64,000 nt of DNA from Janthinobacterium sp. 61 (GCF_002846335.1 NZ_PJMQ01000001.1:1798001-1862000); one strand, 5' to 3'. Shown: positions 1 to 8,864, counted from the stretch's first letter. The notes: a model not told the origin generated them from the sequence alone. Translations and numbers: made by a program.

Positions 1-782
1 TCGAAATGAAGACCTTGCCCGCTACGGCGCGCGGCGTGGCCGCCTTCATCGCGCCCAGCCTCGCCATTGCGCCAGACACGGCTCAGGCCGTCGTGAGCGG
101 CATCATGCTGTTCTTTTCCGTGCACGGTTTCCTGATCGGCTACCTGCTCACGCGCATCTACCTGTCCATCATGATCCAGCGGGCCGACAGCCTCGTCAAA
201 AATGATTCCGTGCGCCTGGAAAGCGGCAAGGAAATCGAAGTAACGGAACTGAGCCGCTTGCAGCAAAAGTCGCTCGACGACATGCAGGAAGCCGTCACGC
301 AACTGCTGCTGGCCCATCCTCCGGACGGGGGCGCGGCAGTCACGGCCCTGGCCGGCGTGCCGACAGCGCAAAAGCCGTCCAGCCTGGTGCTGTGGCTGGA
401 TGACCATCCGTGCAACAACACCTTGCTGGTGGAACAGCTGGAACGGGAAAACATCAAGGTAGACCAGGCTGTATCGACGCGCCAGGCACTGGACATGCTG
501 CAACAGAAGGCCTATGCACTGCTCATCACGGATATGGCGCGGGTGGAAAACCGCCGGCGCATCAAGGATGCGGGCGTGCGCACGGTGCGCGAAGTGCGGC
601 AGGCGCTGCCCACGCTAGCCATCATCGTGTATTGCAGCAAAGATACGGTCGCCAGTTACGGCACCCAAGCTCAGGCGGCCGGCGCCCGCTTCATCACCAC
701 CTCGGGCACCAGCCTGCTGGCGGCCGTCAACAAGCTATTGCACGAGGAACAGGAGGATGGGACTCAGTCTTCCACGCGGTAA
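1..782 (+). CDS. Membrane-anchored receiver-like protein (5' end cut by window)
   Basis: The reading frame is open to the left edge, so the N-terminus may lie outside; the first ATG in view is at 6. Numbered from that ATG, a hydrophobic segment (about 28-55) is followed by a charged linker and a C-terminal domain (about 125-245) that resembles a two-component receiver. It begins LVLWLDDHP, which supplies the acidic pair, and has ITDM, whose Asp would be the phosphorylation site. The usual conserved Lys near the end of a receiver is not obvious: the equivalent stretch reads FITTSG. No output domain follows. Its last 19 bases overlap the convergent Imm22-like gene. The partner kinase is not visible. 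It could be a degenerate, non-phosphorylated receiver. Confidence 0.6.
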   Translation, partial: EMKTLPATARGVAAFIAPSLAIAPDTAQAVVSGIMLFFSVHGFLIGYLLTRIYLSIMIQRADSLVKNDSVRLESGKEIEVTELSRLQQKSLDDMQEAVTQLLLAHPPDGGAAVTALAGVPTAQKPSSLVLWLDDHPCNNTLLVEQLERENIKVDQAVSTRQALDMLQQKAYALLITDMARVENRRRIKDAGVRTVREVRQALPTLAIIVYCSKDTVASYGTQAQAAGARFITTSGTSLLAAVNKLLHEEQEDGTQSSTR

Positions 783-1141
783 CGGTAGCTGCCCACGTAA
801 TGCAGCGAACTGCGCTGGGGGTGCGCCAGCCGGTTCGGCGCAAACACGCACACGCTCGTGTCGGCCAGCACACCCTGCGCATCCGCGCACGCCTGCGCCA
901 GCCAGCTGTCGCCATACGAGACGCCATCGAGCAATTGCGCCAGCGGCACGGGCGAGGCCAGCATCGCGCTTTCGAAGCAGGCGGGTTCATACTGCGTCAG
1001 GCCCGTTTCCAGGAAAAATGGCGACGGCACGGCGTCACCATCCTCCGTGCAGGTGGGCGACAGGTAAGCCTGCAGCGCTTCCCAACTGGCGAAGCGCCCC
1101 TTGCAGGCAAATACGTGGACGGTGGTCACGTTGGAAGACAA
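764..1141 (-). CDS. Imm22-like immunity-family protein
   Basis: A 125-residue cytoplasmic protein with no signal peptide. It opens with a VHVFACKGRF strand, then a YLSPTCTEDGDAVPSPF segment and a Glu-rich middle. This pattern resembles the Imm22 family of polymorphic-toxin immunity proteins, which typically have WLG..F.S.E.L..Y followed by EDGD..PS.F. The match is from memory of the family pattern, so the assignment is moderate. The start is 2 bases after the stop of the deacetylase-caspase gene on the same strand, so the two are probably translated from one mRNA. The 3' end overlaps the convergent receiver gene. No toxin with a recognisable polymorphic C-terminus is next to it; it may be an orphan immunity gene or may act on the caspase-like neighbour. 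Confidence 0.5.
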   Translation of the reverse strand: MSSNVTTVHVFACKGRFASWEALQAYLSPTCTEDGDAVPSPFFLETGLTQYEPACFESAMLASPVPLAQLLDGVSYGDSWLAQACADAQGVLADTSVCVFAPNRLAHPQRSSLHYVGSYRYRVED

Positions 1142-1143
1142 GC

Positions 1144-3837
1144 CTACAGCTTCTCCATTTTTTGCCGCACGGCCGGGGCCGTCGAGGCCGTCGGCGCCAG
1201 TTCCAGATAGGTTTTGTACGCGGCCTTGGCCTTGGCGGCATCGCCGGCCTTGGCATACGCGTCACCCAGGTTCAAATAGGCGATCGCGCGCGACGGGTCC
1301 ATCTTGACCGTGTTTTCAAACCAGCGGGCCGCTTCGCGGTATTTTTCCTGCTTGTAGAAGACAAAGCCCAGGTTGTTCGCTGCCAGCGCGAAGTCGGGAC
1401 GCAATTTCAGCGCTTCCGTAAATTGCGCTTCCGCCGCCGCATACTGTTTCTCCTTGTACAACTGCAAGCCGCGGTCGTTGGCCCGCTGCGCCAGCTGGCG
1501 CGCCGACGTGGGCACGGCGCCCGGCGTGACGATCTTTTGTTCACCGCCCTGCAAATCCTTCACCGTGACGCTGGCAGCTTGCGGCTTGGCGTCGAGCTTG
1601 CTGTTCAGGGCGATGGCTTCCGTCGACAGCTGTGTCGTGTTCGGGCTGAGGAACTCCGTCTCGCCCGGCAATTCGAAGACGAAGTCGCCCCCTTCCGAGC
1701 CAGGCAGGCTGCCAAACGCGGGGGTCTGGTTCGATACGCTGGACACGGCGGGCGCCACGTAGGCGGCCAGTTCCGTGGCCGTGATGAGGCCATCGCCGTT
1801 CAAATCGCCCTTGCCCGCCAGGCCTTGCAGCAGGGTCCAGGTGAACACCGAGTGGCCGTTAGGTCCGCCATCGGCCACCAGCTGGTCGCCGCCGCCGGCC
1901 GTCAGCATTTGCCGGCCGATGCGCTTGGCGTTATCGCGCAAGAAGGAGCTGGAACCGGCTCCGCGCGTCAGGCCCAGGCCGCTGTAGCAGGCATCCATGA
2001 CAAAGAACGCATGCTTGGCCGTCAGCGATTCCGCGATATTCTGGATTTCCGTCATGGGAATCGCATCCGTGGCGAACTGCGCCGGGTCAGAATCGACGGG
2101 CACGATGTAGCCAAGGTCGCGCCCGGAGCTCAGCTTGCGCGTGGCGCCGTGGCCGGCGAAGAAGACGAAGATGCGGTCATTCTTTTGCACGCCGCCATGC
2201 GCCAGCTTGTCGTGGAAGGCGGCCAGGATGTTGTTGCGCGTCGCCTCGCCATTCTTCAGGGTCACGACGCGCTCGGGCGCAAAAGCGAACTTTTCGATCA
2301 GGGTTTCGCGGATGCCTTGCGCATCGCGCACCGCGTATTGCAGTTTTGGCCACTTCGCATAATCATCGATGCCGATCACCACGGCCCAGGAATTGGCGTA
2401 GCCCGTGGTGACGGGCACTTTCTCGGGTGCGGGCGCCGTGCTTTTCGCCACCTGGAAGCTGCTGCCATCCCAGCCTGCGAATTGATAGCCTTCAGCGATC
2501 AGCTTGTCGAGCACGGCCGGCAAGGCTTTCACCGTGCGCTCATGGATGTCATGGAACAGGACGATGCCGCGTCCCGCCTTGTCGACGGAGGCCAGCACGC
2601 GATTCGTGATGGAGCTGGGCACGGGATCGGCCCAGTCCAGCGAATCGATATTCCACATCACGGATTTCAAATGCGCATCGGCCAGCGCGGCCATGCCTTC
2701 GCTGTTGCGCGCGCCATACGGAAAACGGAACAGCGCGGCCCGCTCGGGGCTGATAGCTTTCAACAAGGTGTCCGTGCCGAGGATTTCGCCTTTCAGCTTG
2801 TCGCCCGTCTGTTTCGACAACTGGGCGTGACTGAAACTGTGGTTGCCCACGGCATAGCCCTCTTTCATCAGCTTGCGGCTCACTTCCGCGCCCGCGTTCA
2901 GCTTGGCGTGGCCTTCCGCGTCGAGCGAGCCCAGGTTGCGGCCTACGTTGAAGAAGACGGCCGGCACGCCATACTGTTTCAGGATGGCGCTGATTTCTTC
3001 CGTGTAGCGGCGGTGCGGGCCGTCGTCGAAGGTCAGCACGATGGTTTTCTTCGGCAAGCCCAGGCCAAAGATTTCCGCCTCATCTTTTTTTGGCGCCGGC
3101 TTGGCTTCGGGTATGGAACCGGCGGGTGGCACCGCATACGGTACGACAATGCCGTTTTCCTTCAGAATCTGCTCGCGGCTGTAAAGCTTTTTCAGCTGCG
3201 CCACGTAATCGTCCCAGCGTTCGCGCTTGAGTTCGATGGCGCGCTGGCCCAGGTTGCCGAAGATTTGCCGGATTTCCTTCTCATAATTGCGCTCGATCTC
3301 GCCCAGCGCATCGAGGTCTTCGGAAATGCGCTTGTGCAGCTTGATTGCCGGCAAGGAGCTATCCTTGGCCACGTCGGCCAGCATGCTTTGCAGCAGCTCG
3401 CGGAAAGCCAGGCGGTCCGCATCGTACAGGCCGGGATCGGATTCGATATACGTCAACAGGCTATCGAGCGCTTCGAAACGGCCCGGATTGGTGGGCGCCG
3501 TCAGCTGGTCCAGCGCCGCATCGAGCTTGGCAATGCGTTCCTGGTTTTCATGGAACAGCGCCTGCCCCACTTTACGCGCCTCGTCGCGCGCCCCGTCCGG
3601 CAAGCTTTGCTCGTCGGCCAGCAGCACGATGATCTTGCGGAAATTGCCCAGCAAGTCGCGGAACTGGCTGGCCACGGCGGCCGTGTCGACGGTGGACTGC
3701 GGTGCGGCGGCCGGGCTGTCCGAGGCGGGAGCGCCAGGCGTGGCGGTGGCGGCGGGACGGGTATAGGCATAAATGCCGGCCCCAGCGGCGAGAGCCACAA
3801 CGACGGTGGCGGCGATCTTGATCGGCTTGGAAGTCAC
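1144..3837 (-). CDS. Polysaccharide deacetylase / caspase-like protease / TPR fusion, membrane-anchored
   Basis: About 897 residues from a GTG at 3837, chosen because GAAGGG lies 12 bases upstream and the N-terminus then reads TSKPIKI plus one membrane segment. An in-frame ATG at 3873 has no ribosome site. Order: membrane anchor (about 8-27); helical region (60-220); NodB deacetylase with TFDDGP (269-274), HSFSH (333-337), RFPYG (371-375), a DSLDW motif and LFHD near 427-430; peptidase C14 caspase fold with the His of FFAGHG (H563) and the Cys of DACYSG (C617); an EF-hand-like loop DLNGDGLITATE (678-689); two to three TPRs (about 788-885). All catalytic motifs of both enzymes look intact. The anchor implies a periplasmic protein acting on envelope or extracellular glycan and protein. 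The Imm22-like gene follows by 2 bases. The substrate is unknown. Confidence 0.85.
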   Translation of the reverse strand: MTSKPIKIAATVVVALAAGAGIYAYTRPAATATPGAPASDSPAAAPQSTVDTAAVASQFRDLLGNFRKIIVLLADEQSLPDGARDEARKVGQALFHENQERIAKLDAALDQLTAPTNPGRFEALDSLLTYIESDPGLYDADRLAFRELLQSMLADVAKDSSLPAIKLHKRISEDLDALGEIERNYEKEIRQIFGNLGQRAIELKRERWDDYVAQLKKLYSREQILKENGIVVPYAVPPAGSIPEAKPAPKKDEAEIFGLGLPKKTIVLTFDDGPHRRYTEEISAILKQYGVPAVFFNVGRNLGSLDAEGHAKLNAGAEVSRKLMKEGYAVGNHSFSHAQLSKQTGDKLKGEILGTDTLLKAISPERAALFRFPYGARNSEGMAALADAHLKSVMWNIDSLDWADPVPSSITNRVLASVDKAGRGIVLFHDIHERTVKALPAVLDKLIAEGYQFAGWDGSSFQVAKSTAPAPEKVPVTTGYANSWAVVIGIDDYAKWPKLQYAVRDAQGIRETLIEKFAFAPERVVTLKNGEATRNNILAAFHDKLAHGGVQKNDRIFVFFAGHGATRKLSSGRDLGYIVPVDSDPAQFATDAIPMTEIQNIAESLTAKHAFFVMDACYSGLGLTRGAGSSSFLRDNAKRIGRQMLTAGGGDQLVADGGPNGHSVFTWTLLQGLAGKGDLNGDGLITATELAAYVAPAVSSVSNQTPAFGSLPGSEGGDFVFELPGETEFLSPNTTQLSTEAIALNSKLDAKPQAASVTVKDLQGGEQKIVTPGAVPTSARQLAQRANDRGLQLYKEKQYAAAEAQFTEALKLRPDFALAANNLGFVFYKQEKYREAARWFENTVKMDPSRAIAYLNLGDAYAKAGDAAKAKAAYKTYLELAPTASTAPAVRQKMEKL

Positions 3838-3996
3838 AGGCTTGTCATTCCCTTCACATACTATGCATAGCATTCAGATGGCGCGGATGCGCACGATGCA
3901 TAATTGTAAAGCACGCCTGGCACAAGCTCAGCCCGCACACATGAATTTCGGCAATAATATGCGTGCAAACCTCCATTGATCGTAGAAACGGGAACG

Positions 3997-4122
3997 ATGA
4001 TGCACAAGAAACTTTGCGCGGCTGCGCTGATGCTGGGCGTGGCCCTGATGCTGTTGCAACTGCGCGCGCATGCGGGCGATGACGTGGTCAATGCGACTGG
4101 GCGCGTGTGCCTGCCGCACTGA
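3997..4122 (+). CDS. Possible small exported peptide (41 aa)
   Basis: This short frame encodes MMHKKLCAALMLGVALMLLQ and continues to an Ala-His-Ala site and a polar tail of about 15 residues ending CLPH. The basic start, hydrophobic core and AHA cleavage site look like a Sec signal peptide, leaving a mature peptide with one Cys. GGGAAC just upstream is only a weak ribosome site. It lies alone in the 300-base gap between two minus-strand genes. It could be a real small secreted protein or a chance frame in GC-rich DNA; no homologue is recognised. Confidence 0.35.
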   Translation: MMHKKLCAAALMLGVALMLLQLRAHAGDDVVNATGRVCLPH

Positions 4123-4143
4123 AGCGCTGATGGCACGGATCAC

Positions 4144-4171
4144 GGCAGCCCGCGGGCGGGCGCGGGCCGCC
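4144..4171 (-). terminator. Hairpin downstream of the homogentisate operon
   Basis: GGCAGCCCGCG (4144-4154) and CGCGGGCCGCC (4161-4171) form an 11-bp stem with one G-U wobble and a 6-base loop. It begins 7 bases past the hmgA stop codon on the minus strand. There is no clear U-tract, so termination is inferred from position and stability. Confidence 0.55.
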
Positions 4172-4178
4172 TGACTGG

Positions 4179-5483
4179 TTACCCCTGATCAGGATCAAAA
4201 TGCTTGCGCAAGCCTTGCCAGCACTCGAAATAGCCGGTTTGCAGCAGGCCGCCATTCAAGGCGAACGGCGTAGGTTTGAGGATGGTGCGCGTCTCGAACA
4301 TGAAGGCCATGGTGTCGGCCACTTTGACGGGCGCGGACGTGTCGCTCTGGGAAGCCTTCTCGAACGTCTGCGCATCGGGACCGTGGCCCGACATGCAGTT
4401 GTGCAGGCTGGCGCCGCCGGGCACGAAACCGGCCGCCTTGGCGTCGTACACGCCGTGGATCAGGCCCATGAATTCGCTGGCCACGTTGCGGTGGAACCAC
4501 GGCGGCCGAAACGTGTGCTCGGCGGCCAGCCAGCGAGGCGGGAAGATGGCGAAGTCGATGGCGCCCAAGAGCGGGTTTTCGCTGGGAGCTTGCAGCACCA
4601 GGAAAATCGACGGGTCCGGATGGTCGTAGCTGATCGAGCCGATGGCGTTGAAACGGCGCAAATCGTATTTGTAAGGCGCGTAATTGCCGTGCCAGGCCAC
4701 CACGTCCAGCGGCGAATGGTCCAGGGTCGTACGCCACAAATGGCCGCCGAACTTGGCCAGCAACTCGCACTCGCCATCGATATCTTCGTAGGCCGCGTGC
4801 GGCGTCAGAAAATCGCGTGCATTCGCCAGGCCGTTCGAGCCGATGGGCCCCATGTCCGGCAAACGGAAGGCCGTGCCGAAATTTTCGCACACATAGCCGC
4901 GCGCCATGCCATCCGGCAAGGTCACCCGGAAGCGCACGCCGCGAGGGATGACGGCGATTTCCTGCGGTTCCAGCTCGATCAGGCCCAGTTCCGTGGCAAT
5001 TGCCAGCCGGCCTTCCTGCGGCACGACAAGCAATTCGCCATCGGCCGAATAAAAGAAGCGCTGCATGGAGCGGTTGGCCGCATACACGTGGATGGCGCAG
5101 CCGCTCATCGCTTCGGCGCTGCCGTTGCCGGCCATCGTGTGCCAGCCGTCGATGAAGTCGACCGGCGTACTGCTGTCAGGCAGCGGCAGCGGGTCCCAGC
5201 GCAGCTGGTTCGGCGGCGTGGGGGGCATGGCATGGAAATCGCTGACGATGTTGTTATTCGCCAGCATGGCAAACGGCGGATGCTGGCTGGCCGGGCGGAT
5301 GCGGTACAGCCACGAGCGCCGGTTTTGCGCGCGCGGCGCCGTGAAGGCCGTCCCCGACAATTGTTCCGCGTACAGGCCCAGGGGCGCTTGCTGCGGCGAG
5401 TTTTGCCCATGCGGCAAGGCGCCGGACACGGCCTCCGTGGCAAATTCGTTGCCGAAGCCGCTTTGGTAGCCGGCCCCTATCAT
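4179..5483 (-). CDS. hmgA: Homogentisate 1,2-dioxygenase
   Basis: It opens the ring of homogentisate to maleylacetoacetate using Fe(II) and O2, in the tyrosine/phenylacetate catabolic route; cytoplasmic. The 434 residues match the family length. The start at 5483 gives the typical N-terminus [18 protein letters not shown], and the next motifs FTAPR.QN and [15 protein letters not shown] are diagnostic. Iron ligands are visible: His and Glu in [14 protein letters not shown] and the later His of GGASLHN, followed by HGPD. The ATG overlaps the TGA of the DUF2783 gene by 4 bases (ATGA), so translation is coupled. It is the last gene of the operon MFS-FAD monooxygenase-DUF2783-hmgA; maleylacetoacetate isomerase and fumarylacetoacetase are not in the window. 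Confidence 0.96.
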   Translation of the reverse strand: MIGAGYQSGFGNEFATEAVSGALPHGQNSPQQAPLGLYAEQLSGTAFTAPRAQNRRSWLYRIRPASQHPPFAMLANNNIVSDFHAMPPTPPNQLRWDPLPLPDSSTPVDFIDGWHTMAGNGSAEAMSGCAIHVYAANRSMQRFFYSADGELLVVPQEGRLAIATELGLIELEPQEIAVIPRGVRFRVTLPDGMARGYVCENFGTAFRLPDMGPIGSNGLANARDFLTPHAAYEDIDGECELLAKFGGHLWRTTLDHSPLDVVAWHGNYAPYKYDLRRFNAIGSISYDHPDPSIFLVLQAPSENPLLGAIDFAIFPPRWLAAEHTFRPPWFHRNVASEFMGLIHGVYDAKAAGFVPGGASLHNCMSGHGPDAQTFEKASQSDTSAPVKVADTMAFMFETRTILKPTPFALNGGLLQTGYFECWQGLRKHFDPDQG

Positions 5484-5665
5484 GCGCTCACCACCAGGCC
5501 CTCGGCAGCGTCGCGCAGCAAGCCCTGCACCACGTCGGCCTTGCCGATCGCGCCCATGGCCAGCAAGGCAAAGCGGGCGAGGAACAGCGGCGAGCGCTGT
5601 TCGCCCAGGTCGCCCATGGTGTGGCACAGTTCAGTATATAAATTATCGAGTTCGATGTCGTTCAT
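5480..5665 (-). CDS. DUF2783-type small protein
   Basis: A 61-residue acidic helical protein ([20 protein letters not shown]). Small proteins of the DUF2783 type are commonly encoded beside FAD-dependent aromatic monooxygenases. The pattern fits: an N-terminal D.FY..L...H, then ..SA..NARL.LLLAN-like helices, here [21 protein letters not shown] stands 5 bases before the ATG. It lies 12 bases after the monooxygenase and overlaps hmgA by 4 bases. The function is unknown; an accessory or stabilising role for the monooxygenase is an inference from context. Confidence 0.7.
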   Translation of the reverse strand: MNDIELDNLYTELCHTMGDLGEQRSPLFLARFALLAMGAIGKADVVQGLLRDAAEGLVVSA

Positions 5666-5677
5666 GTTGTCTCCTTG

Positions 5678-7369
5678 TTACTCTGATTGGGCGATGCAGA
5701 CCGCCGCCATCGCTGCCGCCACCTGCCCCGCCGTCACTTGCCGCCAGCGTCCCAGCACGTGGCCGTCCGGACGCACGAGGTAAAACGTGCCTGGCTGTGC
5801 GTCAAACAATGAGAATACCTGCGCAGTGTGGTCCCAGGCGCACAATTCGCCACTGGCCCCGGCCGGATTACGGGCCAGCGCCACGGTGGCCAATGGCCAT
5901 GTATCGCGCAGCGCCAGCAATTGCGGGGGCACGGTGCCATCCTCGCTGAAATACAAGCCCGTAAAGTCGCCATCCGCACCTTGTACCAGATCGGTAATAT
6001 ACCCCGCTTTTTGTCCGCCGCTGTGTGGCAGCGCCAGCGGGCACTCCGGCAAGACCGTACCCGGCGCGGGCCCGGCCGTGAACACATCCGGGTCGGGCGC
6101 GTTCAAGGGCGACTGCGCATACGCGATGGCGCTGGTCTGGCGCGGATTGATCAGCGAGCGCACGTGCGCATGCTTGCCCGCCAGGCCAAGCACGGCCGTG
6201 CGCATCAGCTCGAAAGCGAACGTGGGCGGCGCCATGAATTCCGTGCTTTTCGTGCCGTGGCGCAAGTTTTCACGGGCGGCGAACACGCGCTCGTCCGAAT
6301 AGCTGTCCAGCAAGCCATGGGGTGCCTGCCCTTTGACCACATACGCGAGCTTCCAGGCCAGGTTGTCGGCATCGTCGATGCCGGAATTGGCCCCGCGCAC
6401 GCCGAAGATGGGCACCAGGTGGGCCGCATCGCCCGCGAACAGCACGGGGCCGTGCCGGTATTTGTCCAGGGTCAAGGCGTTGGCTTTATAAATGGTGATC
6501 CACACGGGATGCCACGGCGCAGTTTCCCCCATCATGGCCAGCAGGCTGTCCACGCGGGGCGCCACGTTTTCCAGCAACACGGCCGCCTGCGCGTCCTCGT
6601 CATCGCGCAACTGGTAATCGATGCGCCAGATATCGTCGGGCTGCTTGTGCACCAGCACGGTCGAACCGGGGTTCGACGGCGGGTCGAAATACGCCAGGCG
6701 CTCCGTCGGGCGGTCGCTCTTCAGGTGGATATCGACGATCACATAACGCCCCTCGTAACTGGTGCCCTGCAATTTGAGACCCAGCGCCTCGCGCACGGCA
6801 CTGCGCCCGCCATCGGCCGCCACCAGCCAGTCCGTATCGATTTGATACGCATCTTCCGGTGTCGTCACCGTCACGCTGGCGCCATCGGCGCGACGATCCA
6901 CGCACGTGACTTTCGTTTGCCAGCGGATATCGATCAGCTCCGGCAGGCGTTCGGCCGCGTCAAGCAGGAATTGCTCGATATGGTATTGCGCCAGGTTGAC
7001 CATGGGTGGCAATTTCTGGTTCGCGTCTTGCGGCATCGTAAAGTGCAGCACTTCTTCCTCGCGGTAAAAGCTGCGCCCGCCCGCCCACGGCAAGCCCTTG
7101 GCCAAAAAGCCGTCGAGCGCGCCCAGGCGGGCTATGATTTCCAGGCTGCGCCGCGAGATGCAAATGGCGCGGCTGCCCGTGCACACGCCATCATCCGCTT
7201 CGATCAGCACAGAGCGCACGCCGTGGCGCGCCAGGCCCAGGGCCGTGGCCAGTCCCACGGGACCGCCGCCGATGATCAGTACCGGTACATGCTGCGTGCC
7301 GGCGCCCACCGGCTTGCCAGGCGGATAGACTTTCGGCACATGGGGATAAGGGTGAAATGTGTCGCTCAT
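5678..7369 (-). CDS. FAD-dependent aromatic hydroxylase (MhpA/phenol-hydroxylase-like)
   Basis: A 563-residue class A flavoprotein monooxygenase. FAD/NAD(P)H motifs in order: the dinucleotide fold IIGGGPVGLATALGLARHG near 40-60, the DG motif LVAADGGRSAVREALG near 180-195, and the GD motif LFAGDAAHLVPIFGVRG near 300. A C-terminal thioredoxin-like region follows, as in 3-(3-hydroxyphenyl)propionate hydroxylases. The start at 7369 follows GAGGAAAG; an upstream ATG at 7411 would overlap the MFS gene. Placed between a transporter and hmgA, it most likely hydroxylates an aromatic acid (for example 3-hydroxyphenylacetate) to homogentisate. That substrate is an inference from context; the fold is certain. 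Confidence 0.88.
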   Translation of the reverse strand: MSDTFHPYPHVPKVYPPGKPVGAGTQHVPVLIIGGGPVGLATALGLARHGVRSVLIEADDGVCTGSRAICISRRSLEIIARLGALDGFLAKGLPWAGGRSFYREEEVLHFTMPQDANQKLPPMVNLAQYHIEQFLLDAAERLPELIDIRWQTKVTCVDRRADGASVTVTTPEDAYQIDTDWLVAADGGRSAVREALGLKLQGTSYEGRYVIVDIHLKSDRPTERLAYFDPPSNPGSTVLVHKQPDDIWRIDYQLRDDEDAQAAVLLENVAPRVDSLLAMMGETAPWHPVWITIYKANALTLDKYRHGPVLFAGDAAHLVPIFGVRGANSGIDDADNLAWKLAYVVKGQAPHGLLDSYSDERVFAARENLRHGTKSTEFMAPPTFAFELMRTAVLGLAGKHAHVRSLINPRQTSAIAYAQSPLNAPDPDVFTAGPAPGTVLPECPLALPHSGGQKAGYITDLVQGADGDFTGLYFSEDGTVPPQLLALRDTWPLATVALARNPAGASGELCAWDHTAQVFSLFDAQPGTFYLVRPDGHVLGRWRQVTAGQVAAAMAAVCIAQSE

Positions 7370-7382
7370 GATGCTTTCCTCT

Positions 7383-8738
7383 TCAAGAAGGTGTTTTACC
7401 AGTACGCGCAATGGGCAGGGTCAGCACGATGGCCGCGCCTGCCACGAGCAGCACGCTGGCATACAGCAAGCCCGTGGCAAAGCTGTGCGTGAAATCCTTC
7501 AGCCAACCCACGACGACGGGGTTCAGGGCCGAGCCAATATTGCCCGTGGCATTGATGACGGCGATGCCGATGGCCCGCGCGCCCAGGCTCAGTGCCCGGT
7601 CCGGCGTCGTCCAGAAGACGGACATGGCCGTATAGGCGCCCGTCGAGGCCATGCACACGCCCAGCAGCTGCACCACGGGGTTGCCGGAATACGCAGTCAG
7701 CAGCCAGCCAGCGGCCGACAGCAGCATGGGCCAGACGATGTGCCAGCGGCGTTCCTGCAGGCGGTCCGAGCGGCGGCCCCACATGACCATGCCGATGACG
7801 GTACATACCTGCGGGATAGCGGCCAGCAAGCCGATTTTCGTGTTGCTGGCGTCGCCGCTGAAGCTCTTCACGATCAAGGGTGTCCATACGGCAACCATCG
7901 CCAGGGTATTGACCAGGCAAAAATAGGCGATACCGAATTTCAGCACGGTAGACGACAGCATTTCCGCCAGCACCGAGGTTTTCGTTTGTCCTGCGGTTTG
8001 TGGAGCTGCCGGCTTGTGCTCGGCCGCCAGCATGCGCGCCAGCACCTGCTGTTCCAGCTTGCCCAGCCAATGCGCCTTGTTGGGCGAATCGTCGAGGTAG
8101 CCGTACACGGCCAGGCCCAGCAGGACGGATGGCATGCCTTCAAGCAAGAACAACCATTGCCAGCCCTTCAAGCCCCAGTGGCCGTCCAGGCCCAGGATCA
8201 GGCCCGACAGGGCCGAACCGATGGCGGCCGTGACGGGCATGGCGATCATGAACAGGGCGTTGGCGCGTGCGCGGTAGGCGCTGGGAAACCAATACGTCAG
8301 GTACAGCAACATGCCGGGCAGGAAGCCCGCCTCCGTCACGCCCACCAGGAAACGCAAGGCATACAGGCTGGCCGGGCCGCTGGCGAACAGGGTCGCCGTC
8401 GAGGCCAGGCCCCAAGCGATCATCATGCTGCCGATCCACTTGCGCGCGCCGATGCGGGCCAGCACGATGTTGCTGGGAATGCTGCACGCGATGTAGGCAA
8501 TGTAAAACAGGGTGGTGGCAAAGCCGAACTGGGTGCCGGACAAGCCCAGGTCTTGCATCATCGTCAGGCCGGCGAAGCCGATATTGATGCGGTCGAGAAA
8601 GGAAAACACGAACAGCAGGAACAGAAATCCCAGCAAATGGCGCGATACCTTGCGCATCACCTGCTGTTCCAGCTGATTGGCGGCCGCGTCAAGAACGGGC
8701 GCATGGGTGGCGGGGGTGGCCGCTTGGGCGATGGTCAT
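7383..8738 (-). CDS. MFS transporter, anion:cation symporter (ACS) type
   Basis: 451 residues, about 12 membrane helices. The signature FSFLDRINIGFAGLTM after the first helix is typical of the ACS family, which imports organic anions (phthalate, tartrate, galactonate, hydroxyphenyl acids). The start at 8738 was preferred over the ATG at 8750 because GGAGA lies just before it. It is the first gene of the homogentisate operon, 13 bases before the monooxygenase. It probably imports the aromatic acid which that enzyme uses; the substrate cannot be read from sequence. Confidence 0.88.
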   Translation of the reverse strand: MTIAQAATPATHAPVLDAAANQLEQQVMRKVSRHLLGFLFLLFVFSFLDRINIGFAGLTMMQDLGLSGTQFGFATTLFYIAYIACSIPSNIVLARIGARKWIGSMMIAWGLASTATLFASGPASLYALRFLVGVTEAGFLPGMLLYLTYWFPSAYRARANALFMIAMPVTAAIGSALSGLILGLDGHWGLKGWQWLFLLEGMPSVLLGLAVYGYLDDSPNKAHWLGKLEQQVLARMLAAEHKPAAPQTAGQTKTSVLAEMLSSTVLKFGIAYFCLVNTLAMVAVWTPLIVKSFSGDASNTKIGLLAAIPQVCTVIGMVMWGRRSDRLQERRWHIVWPMLLSAAGWLLTAYSGNPVVQLLGVCMASTGAYTAMSVFWTTPDRALSLGARAIGIAVINATGNIGSALNPVVVGWLKDFTHSFATGLLYASVLLVAGAAIVLTLPIARTGKTPS

Positions 8739-8839
8739 GCTTGTCTCCATAAGGTGTCACTCTCCCCTTGTTGATTTTATTGGGTGAGAGTTGCCGGATG
8801 CTCCGGCTTGAGACACAGTATGCAGACGACTACGCCAAC

Positions 8840-8864
8840 GGCTGTCCCCATTTTGGGGACAGCC
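8840..8864. repeat. Intergenic palindrome, GGCTGTCCCCA stem
   Basis: GGCTGTCCCCA and TGGGGACAGCC are perfect 11-base inverted arms around a TTT loop. The flanks GCCAAC and GCTGGC extend the pairing imperfectly. It stands between the start of the MFS gene and the stop of the DUF1842 gene (minus strand), 14 bases past that stop. It may end DUF1842 transcription. No U-tract follows, so it could equally be a REP-like element. Confidence 0.6.

Noticed and set aside
757..3870. A 1037-codon open frame on the plus strand opposite the deacetylase-caspase gene
   Set aside because: Its sequence is Arg/Gln/His-rich low-complexity typical of antisense of GC-rich coding DNA, while the minus strand carries catalytic motifs.
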